Shown: positions 8,100 through 16,950, numbered from the stretch's first letter. The stretch: 55,489 bases of DNA from Desulfovibrio sp. (GCA_014804965.1 JAAUYU010000029.1:13760-69248); one strand, 5' to 3'. Notes: generated from the letters alone by a model not told the origin. Made by a program: numbers and translations.

Positions 8100-8948
8100 C
8101 TAGGCCTCCCCGTCGGGGCCGGGCTTCTCGGCGGCCGCAGGCGACGCCGCGCCGCCTTCCTCGGCCTTGGCCTCGTTCCAGAGCTCGTCCTTCTCGTCCA
8201 GCGAAAGGGCCGCGAAGTCGAGGCCGCGCTCGGCCGCCAGTTCCTCCATGCGGGCAAAGCGCCGCAAAAAGCGCGTGTCCGCCGCGTCCAGCGCGTCATT
8301 GGCCTTGATGCCCTTGCGCCGCCCGAGCTCCACGATGGAGAAGATGAGGTCTCCGAGCTCGTGCTTCTGCGCGGCCGCGTCGTCGCCCGCGGCCACGTCC
8401 AGCCACTCCAGCCATTCGGATTCCACCTGCTGCTCCACCTCCTCGTCCGTGGGCCAGGTGAAGCCCACGCGCGCGGCCTTGGAGTGGATGCGGTAGGCCT
8501 TGGTGAGCGGCGGCAGGCTTGTGGGCAGGCTCGCGAAGAGTCCCTGCGGCGCGCCCGCGGCCTCGTGCTCGGCGCGCTTGATGGCCTCCCAGCGGGCGAG
8601 CTGGGCGTCGAGGTCCGGGAAGGTCTCGCCCGCAAAGACGTGCGGATGGCGGCGCACCATCTTGGCGCGGTTCTCGTCCAGCGCCTCGGCGAGGGTGAAC
8701 TGGCCCCGCTTCTCGAACATCCCGGCCACGAAGAGCAGGAGAAAAGCCACGTCGCCCAGTTCCTCGCGCACGGCGGCCGCGTCGCCCGCGCGCAGGGCCG
8801 CCGCGAGCTCGTGGCTTTCCTCGATAATATATTCGGCGAGGCTTTCCGGGGTCTGCTCCCGGTCCCAGGGGCAGCCGTCGGGGCCGGTCAGCCTGTCGAT
8901 AAGCTCCCTGAGCGCGCCGAGCGCGCCTGAGCCGCGGTCCTTCTCCAT
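8100..8948 (-). CDS. mazG: Nucleoside triphosphate pyrophosphohydrolase MazG
   Basis: MazG hydrolyses NTPs/dNTPs to NMP and pyrophosphate, removing aberrant nucleotides and lowering ppGpp under stress. The 282-aa two-domain form is complete. Domain 1 has CPWDREQTPESL, EESHELAAAL and EELGDVAFLLLF, the EExxE...ExxD metal site. Domain 2 has TKAYRIHSKAARVGFTW, VEQQVESEWLEW and KHELGDLIFSIVELGRR. The ATG at 8948, giving MEKDRGSGALGAL, is preferred over an upstream in-frame start because it matches family length, carries GAGAG upstream and lies just past cvpA (13-nt gap). The C-terminal ~20 residues are an Ala/Glu/Pro extension. Confidence 0.95.
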   Translation of the reverse strand: MEKDRGSGALGALRELIDRLTGPDGCPWDREQTPESLAEYIIEESHELAAALRAGDAAAVREELGDVAFLLLFVAGMFEKRGQFTLAEALDENRAKMVRRHPHVFAGETFPDLDAQLARWEAIKRAEHEAAGAPQGLFASLPTSLPPLTKAYRIHSKAARVGFTWPTDEEVEQQVESEWLEWLDVAAGDDAAAQKHELGDLIFSIVELGRRKGIKANDALDAADTRFLRRFARMEELAAERGLDFAALSLDEKDELWNEAKAEEGGAASPAAAEKPGPDGEA

Positions 8949-8961
8949 AATATTCTCTCCC

Positions 8962-9450
8962 TCAGATGCCGAGCCGTGCCGCAATCTCCGGCGGCAGCCA
9001 CTCGCGCAGCTGTCCCACCAGGGCGTGAAAATAGGGCATGACGCGGGAATCGCGCATGAAGGCGTCGTCCTGGAACAGTTTTTCCGCCACGATAAGGATG
9101 AGCGCCCAGATGAGGACGCCCTTGGCGAGGCCAAAGAGGCCGCCCGCGAGCCTGTCCGCCCAGGCGGCGAAGGAAAAGGCCACGAGCTTTTTGAGCAGGC
9201 GCGCCGCAAGGCCCACCGCGAGCATGACGGCCGCGAACACGAGCACATAGGCCGCCAGCGTGCGCCAGCCCTCGCCGGAAATGAAGGTCAGGTATGGCGA
9301 GACGAGGCCGTGGAAGGCCCGCGCGGCCCAGAAGCCGCCCACGAGCGCGGCCACGCCCGCCACTTCGCCCACCAGGCCCACGCGCGCGCCACGCAGGGTG
9401 AAAAAGACGAGCGTGAGGACGACGAAGAGATCGAAGATGTCCTGTCCCAT
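8962..9450 (-). CDS. cvpA: CvpA family membrane protein
   Basis: 162-aa protein with four hydrophobic segments. The family hallmark near the start reads FDLFVVLTLVFFTLRGARVGLVGE, followed by VAGVAALVGGFWAARAF, and the third/fourth segments surround WADRLAGGLFGLAKG. CvpA proteins are inner-membrane proteins first linked to colicin V export and later to envelope stress; the molecular role is not settled. It is the first gene of the minus-strand operon with mazG. The ATG at 9450 has only a GGGG stretch three bases upstream as ribosome site, and the best promoter would start transcription about 3 nt before it. Confidence 0.9.
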   Translation of the reverse strand: MGQDIFDLFVVLTLVFFTLRGARVGLVGEVAGVAALVGGFWAARAFHGLVSPYLTFISGEGWRTLAAYVLVFAAVMLAVGLAARLLKKLVAFSFAAWADRLAGGLFGLAKGVLIWALILIVAEKLFQDDAFMRDSRVMPYFHALVGQLREWLPPEIAARLGI

Positions 9451-9459
9451 AGCCCCGCG

Positions 9460-9488
9460 ACCATAGCAGAAGGCGCCGTTGGCGGCAA
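9460..9488 (-). promoter_or_regulatory. Candidate sigma70 promoter of cvpA-mazG operon
   Basis: On the minus strand TTGCCG (plus 9483-9488) and TATGGT (plus 9460-9465) are separated by exactly 17 nt. The -10 box ends 10 nt before the cvpA ATG, so the mRNA would have almost no leader. Confidence 0.45.
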
Positions 9489-9530
9489 TGCGCCCTCCAC
9501 GGGGGCCGCAGGCGTCAGGCCCGGGGGCGG

Positions 9531-9559
9531 TTGCGCCACGCCACGGGAACGGCTATAGT
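9531..9559 (+). promoter_or_regulatory. Candidate sigma70 promoter of the FG-GAP protein/purDE unit
   Basis: TTGCGC (9531-9536), 17-nt spacer, TATAGT (9554-9559). It lies 41 nt before the start at 9601, which itself has AAGGAGA seven bases upstream. It is back to back with the cvpA promoter. Confidence 0.5.
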
Positions 9560-9600
9560 GCGCCCGCGCGACCTCGCGCCCAAAACCAAGGAGACCCGGG

Positions 9601-11304
9601 ATGAAACCTTGCCTGCGCCTTTCGCTTGCGCTGTGCCTCGCCGTGGCGGTCCTCTGCCTCGCCGGGGCGGCGCCGGCGGCCCAGCCCTCGCAAAAATCCT
9701 TTGTCATCGCACCTTTCGCGGTCAACGCGCCGCAAAGCTACAGCTATCTCGCCAAGGCCGTGCCCGGCACCATCCAGGGCAAACTCAACCGGCCCGGCAC
9801 GCTCGAGGGCAAAAGCCTTCAGGGCAAGGCCCTCTCGGCGGCGGAGGCGCGCAAGGCGCTCAGTTCCTCCGGAGCGGACTATGCCGTTTTCGGCACCATC
9901 AACGTCATGGGCAATGACTGCGTGATCGAGCTCAACTGCGTGGACAAGGCGGGCAAGACCTGGAGCCGCACCGCCGAATCCCCGGTAAGCGGGCTCACGG
10001 GCGCGGTGCAGAACCTCTCCTCCGCGCTCGGCTCCGAGGTCATGGGCGTGACCGTGGCCGCCAAGCCCGCCTTCATGACGCGCCAGCCCGGCCAGACGGC
10101 CCCGGCGGGCGCGCGGCCCACGGGCGACATCGTGGTCAACGAGACGGGCCAGCAGCAGACCTACCTCAATCCGCAGCTGCGCTACCAGGGCGCGGGCACG
10201 GGCGACGGCTCCCGCCTGCGCAGCCAGCGCATCAAGGAAAACATGGTGGACATGGCCGTGGCCGACTTCAACGGCGACGGCAAGAACGAGATTGCCTTTC
10301 TGGGCGACCACAGCCTCACCATCTATCTCTGGGAGGAAGGCGGGCGCCTCAAGCAGCTCGGCACGACAACGGTCTCGGCGTCCAACCTCAATTTCTCCAT
10401 GCGCGCCATGGACCTCAACCGGGACGGCGCGGCGGACCTCGTCATCGCCACCTTTGAAGAGGACAGCAACCGGCCCTATTCCTATTTCTATTCCTTCAAG
10501 GGCAACAAGCTCAGCCAGTGCGCCGAGCGCATCCCCTATTTCGCGAGCGTACTGCGCACGCCGCCCAACTTCACGCCCACCCTGGTGGGACAGGCCTTCG
10601 ACAGCATCAAGCTCTTCGCGCCGGGCGTGCACCAGCTCGTCAAGTCGGGCAACCGCTATTCGCTGGGCGCGCGCATCAGCCTGCCTTCCGGGGCCAATGT
10701 GTTCAACGTGGCCTGGATTCCGGCGGGGAAGGACAATTCCAGCGACATGCTCGCCATGCTCACTGACGACGAGCGCATCAAGCTCTTCCAGGCCAACGGC
10801 ACGACGCCCGTGCACACCACCATGGAGCGCTTTTCCGGCTCGGCCACGGGCATGGACTTCTACAAGACCATGCCGGGCCTCGGCACCGACAAGACGGGCC
10901 AGCTCCCCGGCAAGATTTACGCGCCCATGCGCATGATCGCGGCGGACCTCGGCCGCACGGGCGAGCATGTGCTCATGCTCAACAAGCCCATTTCCACGGC
11001 CTCGCAGTTCTTTGACCGCTACCGCTTCTTCCCGCAGGGCGAGATCCACGCCCTCTACTGGGACGGCGTGGGCCTGGCCCTCAAGTGGAAGACGCGGCGC
11101 ATCCGCGGCTCCGTGGCCGAGATTGACCTCGCCGACGTGACCAATGACGGCATCATCGACCTTGTGGTCGGCGTCAACACCTCGCCGGAGCTGGGCATCG
11201 GCAGCCGCCAGTCCATGATTCTCGCCTATCCGCTGGATGTCTCCCAGATGGACCCCAACACGCCCGCGGACATGAGCGATTTCGAGGTCAATCCCAATCG
11301 CTAG
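9601..11304 (+). CDS. Exported FG-GAP/VCBS repeat protein
   Basis: 567 aa with a clear Sec signal peptide (MKPCLRLSLALCLAVAVLCL...APAAQ; cleavage probably after the AxA near residue 26). An N-terminal alpha/beta domain (about 30-160) starts KSFVIAPFAVNAP and resembles domains of outer-membrane-associated assembly proteins. The rest holds several FG-GAP-type calcium-loop blades: DFNGDGKNEIAFLG (about 222), DLNRDGAADLVIATF (about 272) and DVTNDGIIDLVVGV (about 517). Such repeats build beta-propellers in extracytoplasmic proteins. It lies 31 nt before purD with no obvious terminator, so co-transcription is possible, although a functional link to purine synthesis is not evident. Role unknown. Confidence 0.75.
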   Translation: MKPCLRLSLALCLAVAVLCLAGAAPAAQPSQKSFVIAPFAVNAPQSYSYLAKAVPGTIQGKLNRPGTLEGKSLQGKALSAAEARKALSSSGADYAVFGTINVMGNDCVIELNCVDKAGKTWSRTAESPVSGLTGAVQNLSSALGSEVMGVTVAAKPAFMTRQPGQTAPAGARPTGDIVVNETGQQQTYLNPQLRYQGAGTGDGSRLRSQRIKENMVDMAVADFNGDGKNEIAFLGDHSLTIYLWEEGGRLKQLGTTTVSASNLNFSMRAMDLNRDGAADLVIATFEEDSNRPYSYFYSFKGNKLSQCAERIPYFASVLRTPPNFTPTLVGQAFDSIKLFAPGVHQLVKSGNRYSLGARISLPSGANVFNVAWIPAGKDNSSDMLAMLTDDERIKLFQANGTTPVHTTMERFSGSATGMDFYKTMPGLGTDKTGQLPGKIYAPMRMIAADLGRTGEHVLMLNKPISTASQFFDRYRFFPQGEIHALYWDGVGLALKWKTRRIRGSVAEIDLADVTNDGIIDLVVGVNTSPELGIGSRQSMILAYPLDVSQMDPNTPADMSDFEVNPNR

Positions 11305-11335
11305 GGAACAGCCAAGGAACGCGCAAGGAGGCAAC

Positions 11336-12619
11336 GTGCGTATTCTCGTCATCGGTTCCGGGGGCCGCGAGCACGCGCTCGCCTGGAAGCTCGGCCAGGT
11401 GGCCGAAAGCGTGTTCGTGGCGCCGGGCAATGGCGGCACGGAAGGCGGCAACGTGCACAACGTCCCCATTGCCGTGGACGACCTCGACGGCCTGGTGGAC
11501 TTTTGCAAGCGCGAGCGCATCGACCTCGTGGTGCCGGGGCCGGAGCTTCCGCTCACCCTCGGCGTGACCGACCGCATGACGGCGGCGGGCATCCCCTGCT
11601 TTGGGCCCGATGCCTATTGCGCACAGATGGAAGGCAGCAAGAGCTTCGCCAAGGAGGTCATGGCCGCCGCCGGGGTGCCCACGGCGGCCTGCGCGGTGTT
11701 CACCGATGCGGAAGCCGCGCGGGAGCATATCCGCAAGAGCAAGGTGCCCCCGGTCATCAAGGCCGACGGCCTCGCCGCGGGCAAGGGCGTGGTGGTGGCG
11801 CGCACGCCGGAAGAAGCGCTGGAAGCGGTGGACGCCATGCTCAAGGACAAGACCTTCGGGGCCGCGGGCGCGCGCATCCTCCTTGAGGAGCGGCTCGACG
11901 GCGAGGAGGTCTCCCTGCTCTGCCTCTGCGACGGCGAGCGCGCGGCACCGCTCCCCTCCGCGCAGGACCACAAGGCCGCGTGGGACAATGACGAAGGCCC
12001 CAACACGGGCGGCATGGGCGCCTACAGCCCGGCCCCGGTGCTCCCGGACGAAAAGCTGGAGGAACTGGCCGACGTGGCCGTGCGCCCGGTGCTCGCCGAG
12101 CTTGCGCGCCGCGGCCATCCCTTCCGGGGCGTGCTCTACGCGGGCCTGATGATGACGCCGGACGGCCCCAAGGTGCTGGAATACAATGTCCGCTTCGGCG
12201 ACCCCGAGTGCCAGCCCCTGCTCATGCGTCTTGAGGGTGACCTGGCGGCGCTGATGCAGGACTGCGTGGCGGGCAGGCTGAACCCGGCCGCCCTTTCCTG
12301 GAGCGACAAAACCGCGCTCGGCGTGGTGCTGGCGGCGAAGGGCTATCCCGGAAGCTACCCGAAGGGGCTGCCCATCGACGGCCTGGAGCCGGCCGATGCC
12401 CTGCCGGGGGTGAAGGTGTTCCACAGCGGCACGCGGAAGCAGGACGGCAAGACTGTCTCCGCCGGGGGCCGGGTGCTCTGCGTGACGGCGCTCGGAGACG
12501 ATCTCGCCGATGCGCAGGCGAAAGCCTATGCGGCCATTGATAAAATCACCATGCCGGAGAGCTTTTACCGCCATGACATCGGGGCCAAGGGCCTGAGAAG
12601 GCTTGCCGGGAAGAACTGA
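11336..12619 (+). CDS. purD: Phosphoribosylamine-glycine ligase (GAR synthetase)
   Basis: Second step of de novo purine synthesis: 5-phosphoribosylamine + glycine + ATP gives GAR. The 427-aa protein starts at a GTG (11336), decided by AAGGAGG five bases upstream and by the N-terminus MRILVIGSGGREHALAWKL, the PurD signature. Further marks are the ATP-grasp region (KADGLAAGKGVVVA), GPNTGGMGAYSPAPV and VLEYNVRFGDPECQ, the metal-binding PurD signature. It is 29 nt upstream of purE; the two form a purine pair. Confidence 0.98.
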   Translation: MRILVIGSGGREHALAWKLGQVAESVFVAPGNGGTEGGNVHNVPIAVDDLDGLVDFCKRERIDLVVPGPELPLTLGVTDRMTAAGIPCFGPDAYCAQMEGSKSFAKEVMAAAGVPTAACAVFTDAEAAREHIRKSKVPPVIKADGLAAGKGVVVARTPEEALEAVDAMLKDKTFGAAGARILLEERLDGEEVSLLCLCDGERAAPLPSAQDHKAAWDNDEGPNTGGMGAYSPAPVLPDEKLEELADVAVRPVLAELARRGHPFRGVLYAGLMMTPDGPKVLEYNVRFGDPECQPLLMRLEGDLAALMQDCVAGRLNPAALSWSDKTALGVVLAAKGYPGSYPKGLPIDGLEPADALPGVKVFHSGTRKQDGKTVSAGGRVLCVTALGDDLADAQAKAYAAIDKITMPESFYRHDIGAKGLRRLAGKN

Positions 12620-12648
12620 ACAGCCTGAAACTGCGGAGGGAAGCGCGC

Positions 12649-13152
12649 ATGGCGCATGTGGTCATCATCATGGGTTCGCAGTCGGACGAGCCTGTCGTCG
12701 CGCCCTGCGCGGACGTGCTGAGCGAGCTGGGCGTCCCCTTCGTGCTCACCGTGAGCTCGGCGCACCGCACGCCCGGCCGCACCGAGGCCCTTGTGGCCGA
12801 GGAGGAAGCGGCCGGGGCGGTCGTCTTTATCTGCGCGGCGGGCATGGCCGCGCACCTCGCCGGGGCCGTGGCCGCGCGCACGGTGAAGCCCGTCATCGGC
12901 ATCCCGGTGAGCGGTTCCTCGCTCGGCGGCATGGATGCCCTCCTCTCCACCGTGCAGATGCCTCCCGGTTTTCCCGTGGCCACCGTGGCCCTCGACAAGG
13001 CCGGGGCGCGCAATGCCGCGTGGCTTGCCGCGCAGATTCTGGCGCTTACGGACGCAGCCCTCGCCGCCCGCATTGCACAAGCGCGCGAGAAGATGCGCGA
13101 GGCCGTGGCAAAAGCCGGGGACGAGCTGCGGCAGAAGTACGCGGGCAGCTAG
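12649..13152 (+). CDS. purE: N5-carboxyaminoimidazole ribonucleotide mutase
   Basis: PurE class I converts N5-CAIR to CAIR in purine synthesis. The 167-aa product has the expected family length and motifs: IIMGSQSDEPV at the N-terminus, SSAHRTPGRT (catalytic His) and CAAGMAAHLAGAVAA, followed by PVIGIPVSGSSLGGMDALLS and VALDKAGARNAAWLA. GGAGG lies nine bases upstream. It is the last plus-strand gene before the convergent xth, only 30 nt away. I see no strong terminator in that gap, so transcripts may overlap. The partner PurK, required with class I PurE, is not in the window. Confidence 0.97.
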   Translation: MAHVVIIMGSQSDEPVVAPCADVLSELGVPFVLTVSSAHRTPGRTEALVAEEEAAGAVVFICAAGMAAHLAGAVAARTVKPVIGIPVSGSSLGGMDALLSTVQMPPGFPVATVALDKAGARNAAWLAAQILALTDAALAARIAQAREKMREAVAKAGDELRQKYAGS

Positions 13153-13182
13153 GCATCGCGCGGCAGCTTCCCTCTTTCTCGC

Positions 13183-13998
13183 TCACTCCTCGCCCACGTT
13201 CAGGGCCACGCCTACCGGGCAATGGTCGGAGCCGTGGACCTCGCTTTCTATCCAGGCATCCACAATGGCCGGGGCCAGTTCCTCGGACACGAAGAAATAG
13301 TCGAGCCGCCACCCCACGTTGCGCGGCCGCGCCTTGGCCTTGTAGGACCACCAGGTGTACATCTCGGGCACGTCGCCGTGGACGTGGCGGAAGGTATCCA
13401 CATAGCCCAATGCCTTGAAACGCTTCATGAAGTCGCGCTCCACGGGCAGGAAACCCGTGGTCTTTTCATTGTCCTTGGGCCGGGCGAGGTCGATGGGCTC
13501 GCAGGCGATGTTGAAATCCCCGCAGACCACCACGGGCTTCGTCTTGCGGCACTTTTGCGCATAGTCCACAAAGGCCTCGAAAAAGCCCATCTTGTAGCCG
13601 AGCCGCTTGAAGTTCCCGGTGGGACGGCCGTCCGCGTCCAGTTCCTCGGCGCCGCCGTTGGGGAAATAGCCGTTGAAATAGTGGAACCAGGGAAATTCGA
13701 GGTGCAGCAGGCGTCCCTCGCCCTGCCAGGCCGGGTCCGGGATCTCGTATTCCACCTTGAGCGGTTGGATGCGGCTGAACACGGCCACGCCCGAATAGCC
13801 CTTGCGCACGGTACAGGGGTCCCACCAGGCCTGCCAGCCAGCAGGCTCGCGCACAGGTTCCGGCACCTGCTCGGGGCTCGCCTTGGTCTCCTGCAGGCCC
13901 ACCACCTGCGCGTCCGTCTCGCCGAACCAGCGCCAGTCCGGCTTGGCCGAGACCGCGCGTACCCCGTTCACATTCCAGGAAACAAGTTTGACCAGCAT
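13183..13998 (-). CDS. xth: Exodeoxyribonuclease III (AP endonuclease)
   Basis: Base-excision-repair nuclease of the EEP (endonuclease/exonuclease/phosphatase) family. The 271-aa product starts MLVKLVSWNVNGVRAV with the metal-binding Asn, then LQETKASPEQVP (metal Glu), GYSGVAVFSR, CGDFNIACEPIDLARP (DxN catalytic site) and a C-terminal DYFFVSEELAP...SDHCPVGVAL (SDH catalytic His). An in-frame start 15 codons upstream exists, but the ATG at 13998 is chosen because GGGGAGG stands just before it and the family N-terminus begins there. Confidence 0.96.
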   Translation of the reverse strand: MLVKLVSWNVNGVRAVSAKPDWRWFGETDAQVVGLQETKASPEQVPEPVREPAGWQAWWDPCTVRKGYSGVAVFSRIQPLKVEYEIPDPAWQGEGRLLHLEFPWFHYFNGYFPNGGAEELDADGRPTGNFKRLGYKMGFFEAFVDYAQKCRKTKPVVVCGDFNIACEPIDLARPKDNEKTTGFLPVERDFMKRFKALGYVDTFRHVHGDVPEMYTWWSYKAKARPRNVGWRLDYFFVSEELAPAIVDAWIESEVHGSDHCPVGVALNVGEE

Positions 13999-14013
13999 GG
14001 CGCCTCCCCGGCC

Positions 14014-14043
14014 AGCATAGCCGCAGGCATGGCGCGAGGGCAA
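14014..14043 (-). promoter_or_regulatory. Candidate promoter of xth
   Basis: Minus strand TTGCCC (plus 14038-14043), 18-nt spacer, TATGCT (plus 14014-14019), ending 16 nt before the xth ATG at 13998. The leader would be about 10 nt and would just include the GGGGAGG ribosome site. Confidence 0.4.
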
Positions 14044-14106
14044 GCGGCATCAGGCGCCCCCGCGGCGTTGCGGCGGCCGCGCTTTTGGGCTAAACTTCCG
14101 CCTACG

Positions 14107-14311
14107 ATTGACAGGAAAAATTCCAGATTCCGTCTGGAGCGTAGCGACAGACGGATGCGAGGGCCGGAAGAATCCTAAAAAATAAGATTTTTCGGCGCTT
14201 GCAAGGAAGATAAAAATTTCCGAAGGGAGTGTACTCAAGTACTCGACCGAGGAAATTTTTCTCTGACGCAGCAAGCGCCGAAAAGGCTGTTTTTGACGGA
14301 TAATTTCGGCG
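14107..14311 (-). repeat. Dispersed structured intergenic element, copy 2 (compact form, inverted)
   Basis: Reverse-oriented copy of the family. Outer arms TTTTCGGCGCTTGC (14189-14202) and GCAAGCGCCGAAAA (14271-14284) are perfect complements over 14 nt. Inner arms AAAAATTTCC (14212-14221) and GGAAATTTTT (14251-14260) are also perfect. The centre is GTACTCAAGTAC (14231-14242). The AATCCTA/TAAGATT small hairpin and the CCGTCT (14130-14135)/AGACGG (14149-14154) hairpin follow towards xth. Compared with copies 1 and 4 the arms carry changes on both sides that keep the pairing. It lies between the divergent xth and IMP cyclohydrolase genes. The end facing the latter contains TTGACG with a TAGGTA 18 nt further on, a possible promoter. 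Confidence 0.88.
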
Positions 14312-14434
14312 TTGCGTAGGTAGCGGAGAAGTCGACGCTGCGCATCGAACACGTACAGACAAGAAGGCATTGCGCCCCGGAAAAGCCCACAACCATGTCG
14401 GATGGGGTGCCCGAAGGGCGGCATGGAGGAGCAT

Positions 14435-15031
14435 ATGGAGCTTCTGCGCGTGCGGCGCGCCATCCTGAGCGTCACGGACAAGAGTGGCCTTGCGGCCTTC
14501 GCGGCCTTCCTCTCCAGCCGCGGCGTGGAACTCGTCTCCACGGGCGGCACGCAAAAAATGCTCGAGGCCGAGGGCCTGCCCGTCACGGCGGTGAGCACGG
14601 TGACGGGCTTCCCGGAAATCCTCGGCGGCCGCGTCAAGACCCTGCACCCGAAAATCCACGCGGGCATCCTCGCCAACAAGGACGACCCGCTGCACATGGA
14701 CACCCTGGCGGAAAAGGGCATCCGGCCCTTTGACCTCGTGTGCGTCAACCTCTACGACTTCGCGGGCGCCGTGGAACGCCGCCTTTCGCTTGAGCAGGCC
14801 GTGGAGGAGATTGACATCGGCGGCCCCTGCATGTTGCGCGCCGCAGCCAAGAACTTCCACAGCGTGCTCGTGGTGCCCTCGCCCCAGTGGTACGGGCCGG
14901 CCATGGAGGAGCTGGGCAGCCACGACATGTGCGTGGGCCTGGAGTTCCGGCAGCTCATGGCCTCGCGCGCCTTTGAGGCGACCTCGCGCTATGACGCGCT
15001 CATCGCCTCATACCTCCGGCCATCGGCCTAA
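14435..15031 (+). CDS. purH: Stand-alone IMP cyclohydrolase (PurH N-terminal domain only)
   Basis: Closes the purine ring, FAICAR to IMP. The 198-aa protein is the MGS-like cyclohydrolase half of PurH only: RRAILSVTDKSGLAAFAAFL, then ELVSTGGTQKML, TGFPEILGGRVKTLHPKIHAG, FDLVCVNLYDF and EIDIGGPCMLRAAAKN. The AICAR transformylase half (~300 aa) is absent, and hflX follows directly, so formylation must be done by a separate enzyme elsewhere. The ATG at 14435 is preferred because GGAGGAG stands just upstream; an in-frame ATG at 14402 would add 11 residues. The stop is in the same frame as hflX, 12 nt before its proposed start. Confidence 0.93.
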   Translation: MELLRVRRAILSVTDKSGLAAFAAFLSSRGVELVSTGGTQKMLEAEGLPVTAVSTVTGFPEILGGRVKTLHPKIHAGILANKDDPLHMDTLAEKGIRPFDLVCVNLYDFAGAVERRLSLEQAVEEIDIGGPCMLRAAAKNFHSVLVVPSPQWYGPAMEELGSHDMCVGLEFRQLMASRAFEATSRYDALIASYLRPSA

Positions 15032-15043
15032 GCGAGGGGTGTC

Positions 15044-16885
15044 ATTCCCAAACCGGAAGGCAATCTCCAGGGGCTCAAGCCCAGCCAGCTCACGGCCCTG
15101 AACCGGCTCTTCAACCGCCGCTTCCCGGCCGCGGATGTCTATACTGTTGACCAGGCGCGGGAGCTGGCCCTCCTCTCGCGCTCGCTGGGGCGGCAAATCG
15201 GCCTGCTCATCGACCGCAAGGGCCGGGTGCGCATGGTCATCGTGGGCACACCCGGCGGCATCCTCATTCCCGAGCTTCCGCGCGGCCGCGGCGCACAGGT
15301 CGCCGGCGAGGAAGCCGCGCCCGAACAGGGGCAGCGGCTCCGGCCCAACCGCCCCGGCCACCCTTCCGCCCGCGCGGCCGTGCGCAGCGCCCCGGCCTCG
15401 CGCCTGCGGGGCCTGCGCCTTTTGCACACCCATCTCTCCCCCGAGGGCCTCACGGAAGAGGACCTCATGGACCTCCTCTTTCTCCGGCTCGACGCCATCA
15501 TCGCGCTTTCGGTGAACCCGGAGGGCGAGCCCGTGCGCTGGCAGGCGGCAACGCTCGCCCCGGAGGGCCCGGCCGCACCCGGCGCACCGCCCTGTCAGGT
15601 GGACGAGCCCCGCCCCTGGGACAGGACGGCCGCAGATTTCGCCGCACGCGCCGCGGACATCGAGGCCGCGCTTTCGGCACTCCCCGCGGCCCCGCAGTCC
15701 CGTGAGGCCGATATTCCGGCCACGGCGGGGCGCGCCCTGCTCGTCTCCGTGGCGCCCGAGCCCCGCGCCGTGCAGGAGCAGCGCCTCAATGAGCTTGCGG
15801 AGCTCGCGCGCACGGCCGGGCTTGCGGTATGCGGCCGCATCATCCAGCGCGTGGCCCGGCCGGACCCGCGCTCCATCCTCGGCAAGGGCAAGCTCGCCGA
15901 GCTGGAGGTCATCGCGCTGCGCGAAAATGCGGACATCCTCGTCTTTGACGGCGAGCTTTCCCCGGCGCAGGTACACAATCTCGCGGACATCACCGAGCGC
16001 AAGGTCATCGACCGTACCCAGCTCATCCTTGACATCTTCGCCCAGCACGCGGCCTCGCGCGCGGGCCGCCTCCAGGTGGAACTCGCGCAGCTGCGCTATG
16101 TGCTGCCGCGCCTCGCCGGGCGCAACCGCGCCCTTGACCGGCTCATGGGCGGCGTGGGCGGCCGCGGCCCCGGCGAGAGCCGCCTCGAGACAGACCGGCG
16201 TAAGGTGCGCGAGCGCATGACGCGCCTCACCAAGGAGCTGGAAAAGCTTCGCCGCCGACGCGGGCTCGCGCGGCGCGGGCGCAGGGACATCCCGCAGGCG
16301 GCGCTCGTGGGCTACACCAATGCTGGCAAGTCCACCCTGCTCAACACGCTGACGCGCTCCCGCGTGCTTGCGGAAAACCGCCTCTTCGCCACGCTGGACC
16401 CGGCGACGCGGCGCCTGCGCGTGCCCGGCGAGCGCGAGGTGGTCATCTCCGACACGGTGGGCTTTATCCGCAACCTGCCGCGCGAGCTCATGGACGCCTT
16501 TCGCGCCACGCTGGAGGAACTGGCCGCCGCGGACTTTCTCGTGCATGTGGCCGACGCCTCGCACCCGGACCTGCTCCAGCAGATCGCCTCTGTGGAGACC
16601 ATCCTCGAGGAGCTGGGGCTCCACGCTGTGCCGCGCGTGCTCGCGCTCAACAAGTGGGACCGCCTCGCCGAACCCGCGCGGGAGGAGCTTCGGGCGGCCT
16701 TTCCCGCAGCCATTCCGCTTTCCGCGCGCACGGGCGAGGGGCTTGACGGGCTTTTCCGCTGGCTCGAGCGGGAGCTCGCGCTCAAGCGGGCGCTGCCGCC
16801 CTTGCGGGACCCGCTGGACGAGGATGCGGAGGATGACGCAGAGGCGCCCGAGCCACCTTCCGGGCCTGCCTTTCCGCTCCAGTAA
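15044..16885 (+). CDS. hflX: Ribosome-associated GTPase HflX (start codon uncertain)
   Basis: HflX splits stalled ribosomes. G-domain motifs are clear: G1 [10 protein letters not shown]3 [11 protein letters not shown]4 NKWD. Before them is the HflX N-domain ([38 protein letters not shown]) and the [12 protein letters not shown] linker. The conserved N-terminus [20 protein letters not shown] is encoded from 15044, but no ATG, GTG or TTG precedes it in frame after the purH stop at 15029; the first is GTG at 15227, which would delete ~60 conserved residues. Either ATT (15044), with AGGGG four bases upstream, is the start, or one base has been lost after the out-of-frame GTG at 15039. The protein has an extra ~40-residue low-complexity insertion (about 75-115). 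Confidence 0.85.
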   Translation: MPKPEGNLQGLKPSQLTALNRLFNRRFPAADVYTVDQARELALLSRSLGRQIGLLIDRKGRVRMVIVGTPGGILIPELPRGRGAQVAGEEAAPEQGQRLRPNRPGHPSARAAVRSAPASRLRGLRLLHTHLSPEGLTEEDLMDLLFLRLDAIIALSVNPEGEPVRWQAATLAPEGPAAPGAPPCQVDEPRPWDRTAADFAARAADIEAALSALPAAPQSREADIPATAGRALLVSVAPEPRAVQEQRLNELAELARTAGLAVCGRIIQRVARPDPRSILGKGKLAELEVIALRENADILVFDGELSPAQVHNLADITERKVIDRTQLILDIFAQHAASRAGRLQVELAQLRYVLPRLAGRNRALDRLMGGVGGRGPGESRLETDRRKVRERMTRLTKELEKLRRRRGLARRGRRDIPQAALVGYTNAGKSTLLNTLTRSRVLAENRLFATLDPATRRLRVPGEREVVISDTVGFIRNLPRELMDAFRATLEELAAADFLVHVADASHPDLLQQIASVETILEELGLHAVPRVLALNKWDRLAEPAREELRAAFPAAIPLSARTGEGLDGLFRWLERELALKRALPPLRDPLDEDAEDDAEAPEPPSGPAFPLQ

Positions 16886-16921
16886 GGGCCGCCAGCCGTG
16901 AGAGGCCCGGAGAGCCGCGGC

Positions 16922-16950
16922 TTGCCATCGGGGACGCCGCGACATATGGT
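16922..16950 (+). promoter_or_regulatory. Candidate promoter of psd-pssA-leu block
   Basis: TTGCCA (16922-16927), 17-nt spacer, TATGGT (16945-16950), 67 nt before the psd start. It lies in the only sizeable gap (131 nt) between hflX and psd. Confidence 0.5.

Larger units (their letters stand above)
13999..14434. other. Gene-free region between xth and the IMP cyclohydrolase gene
   Basis: Holds the xth promoter (14014-14043), structured repeat copy 2 (14107-14311) and a ~120-nt leader before the start at 14435. A weak promoter candidate TTGACG-N18-TAGGTA begins inside the repeat end (about 14293). The rest of the leader shows no further motif I recognise. Confidence 0.5.
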
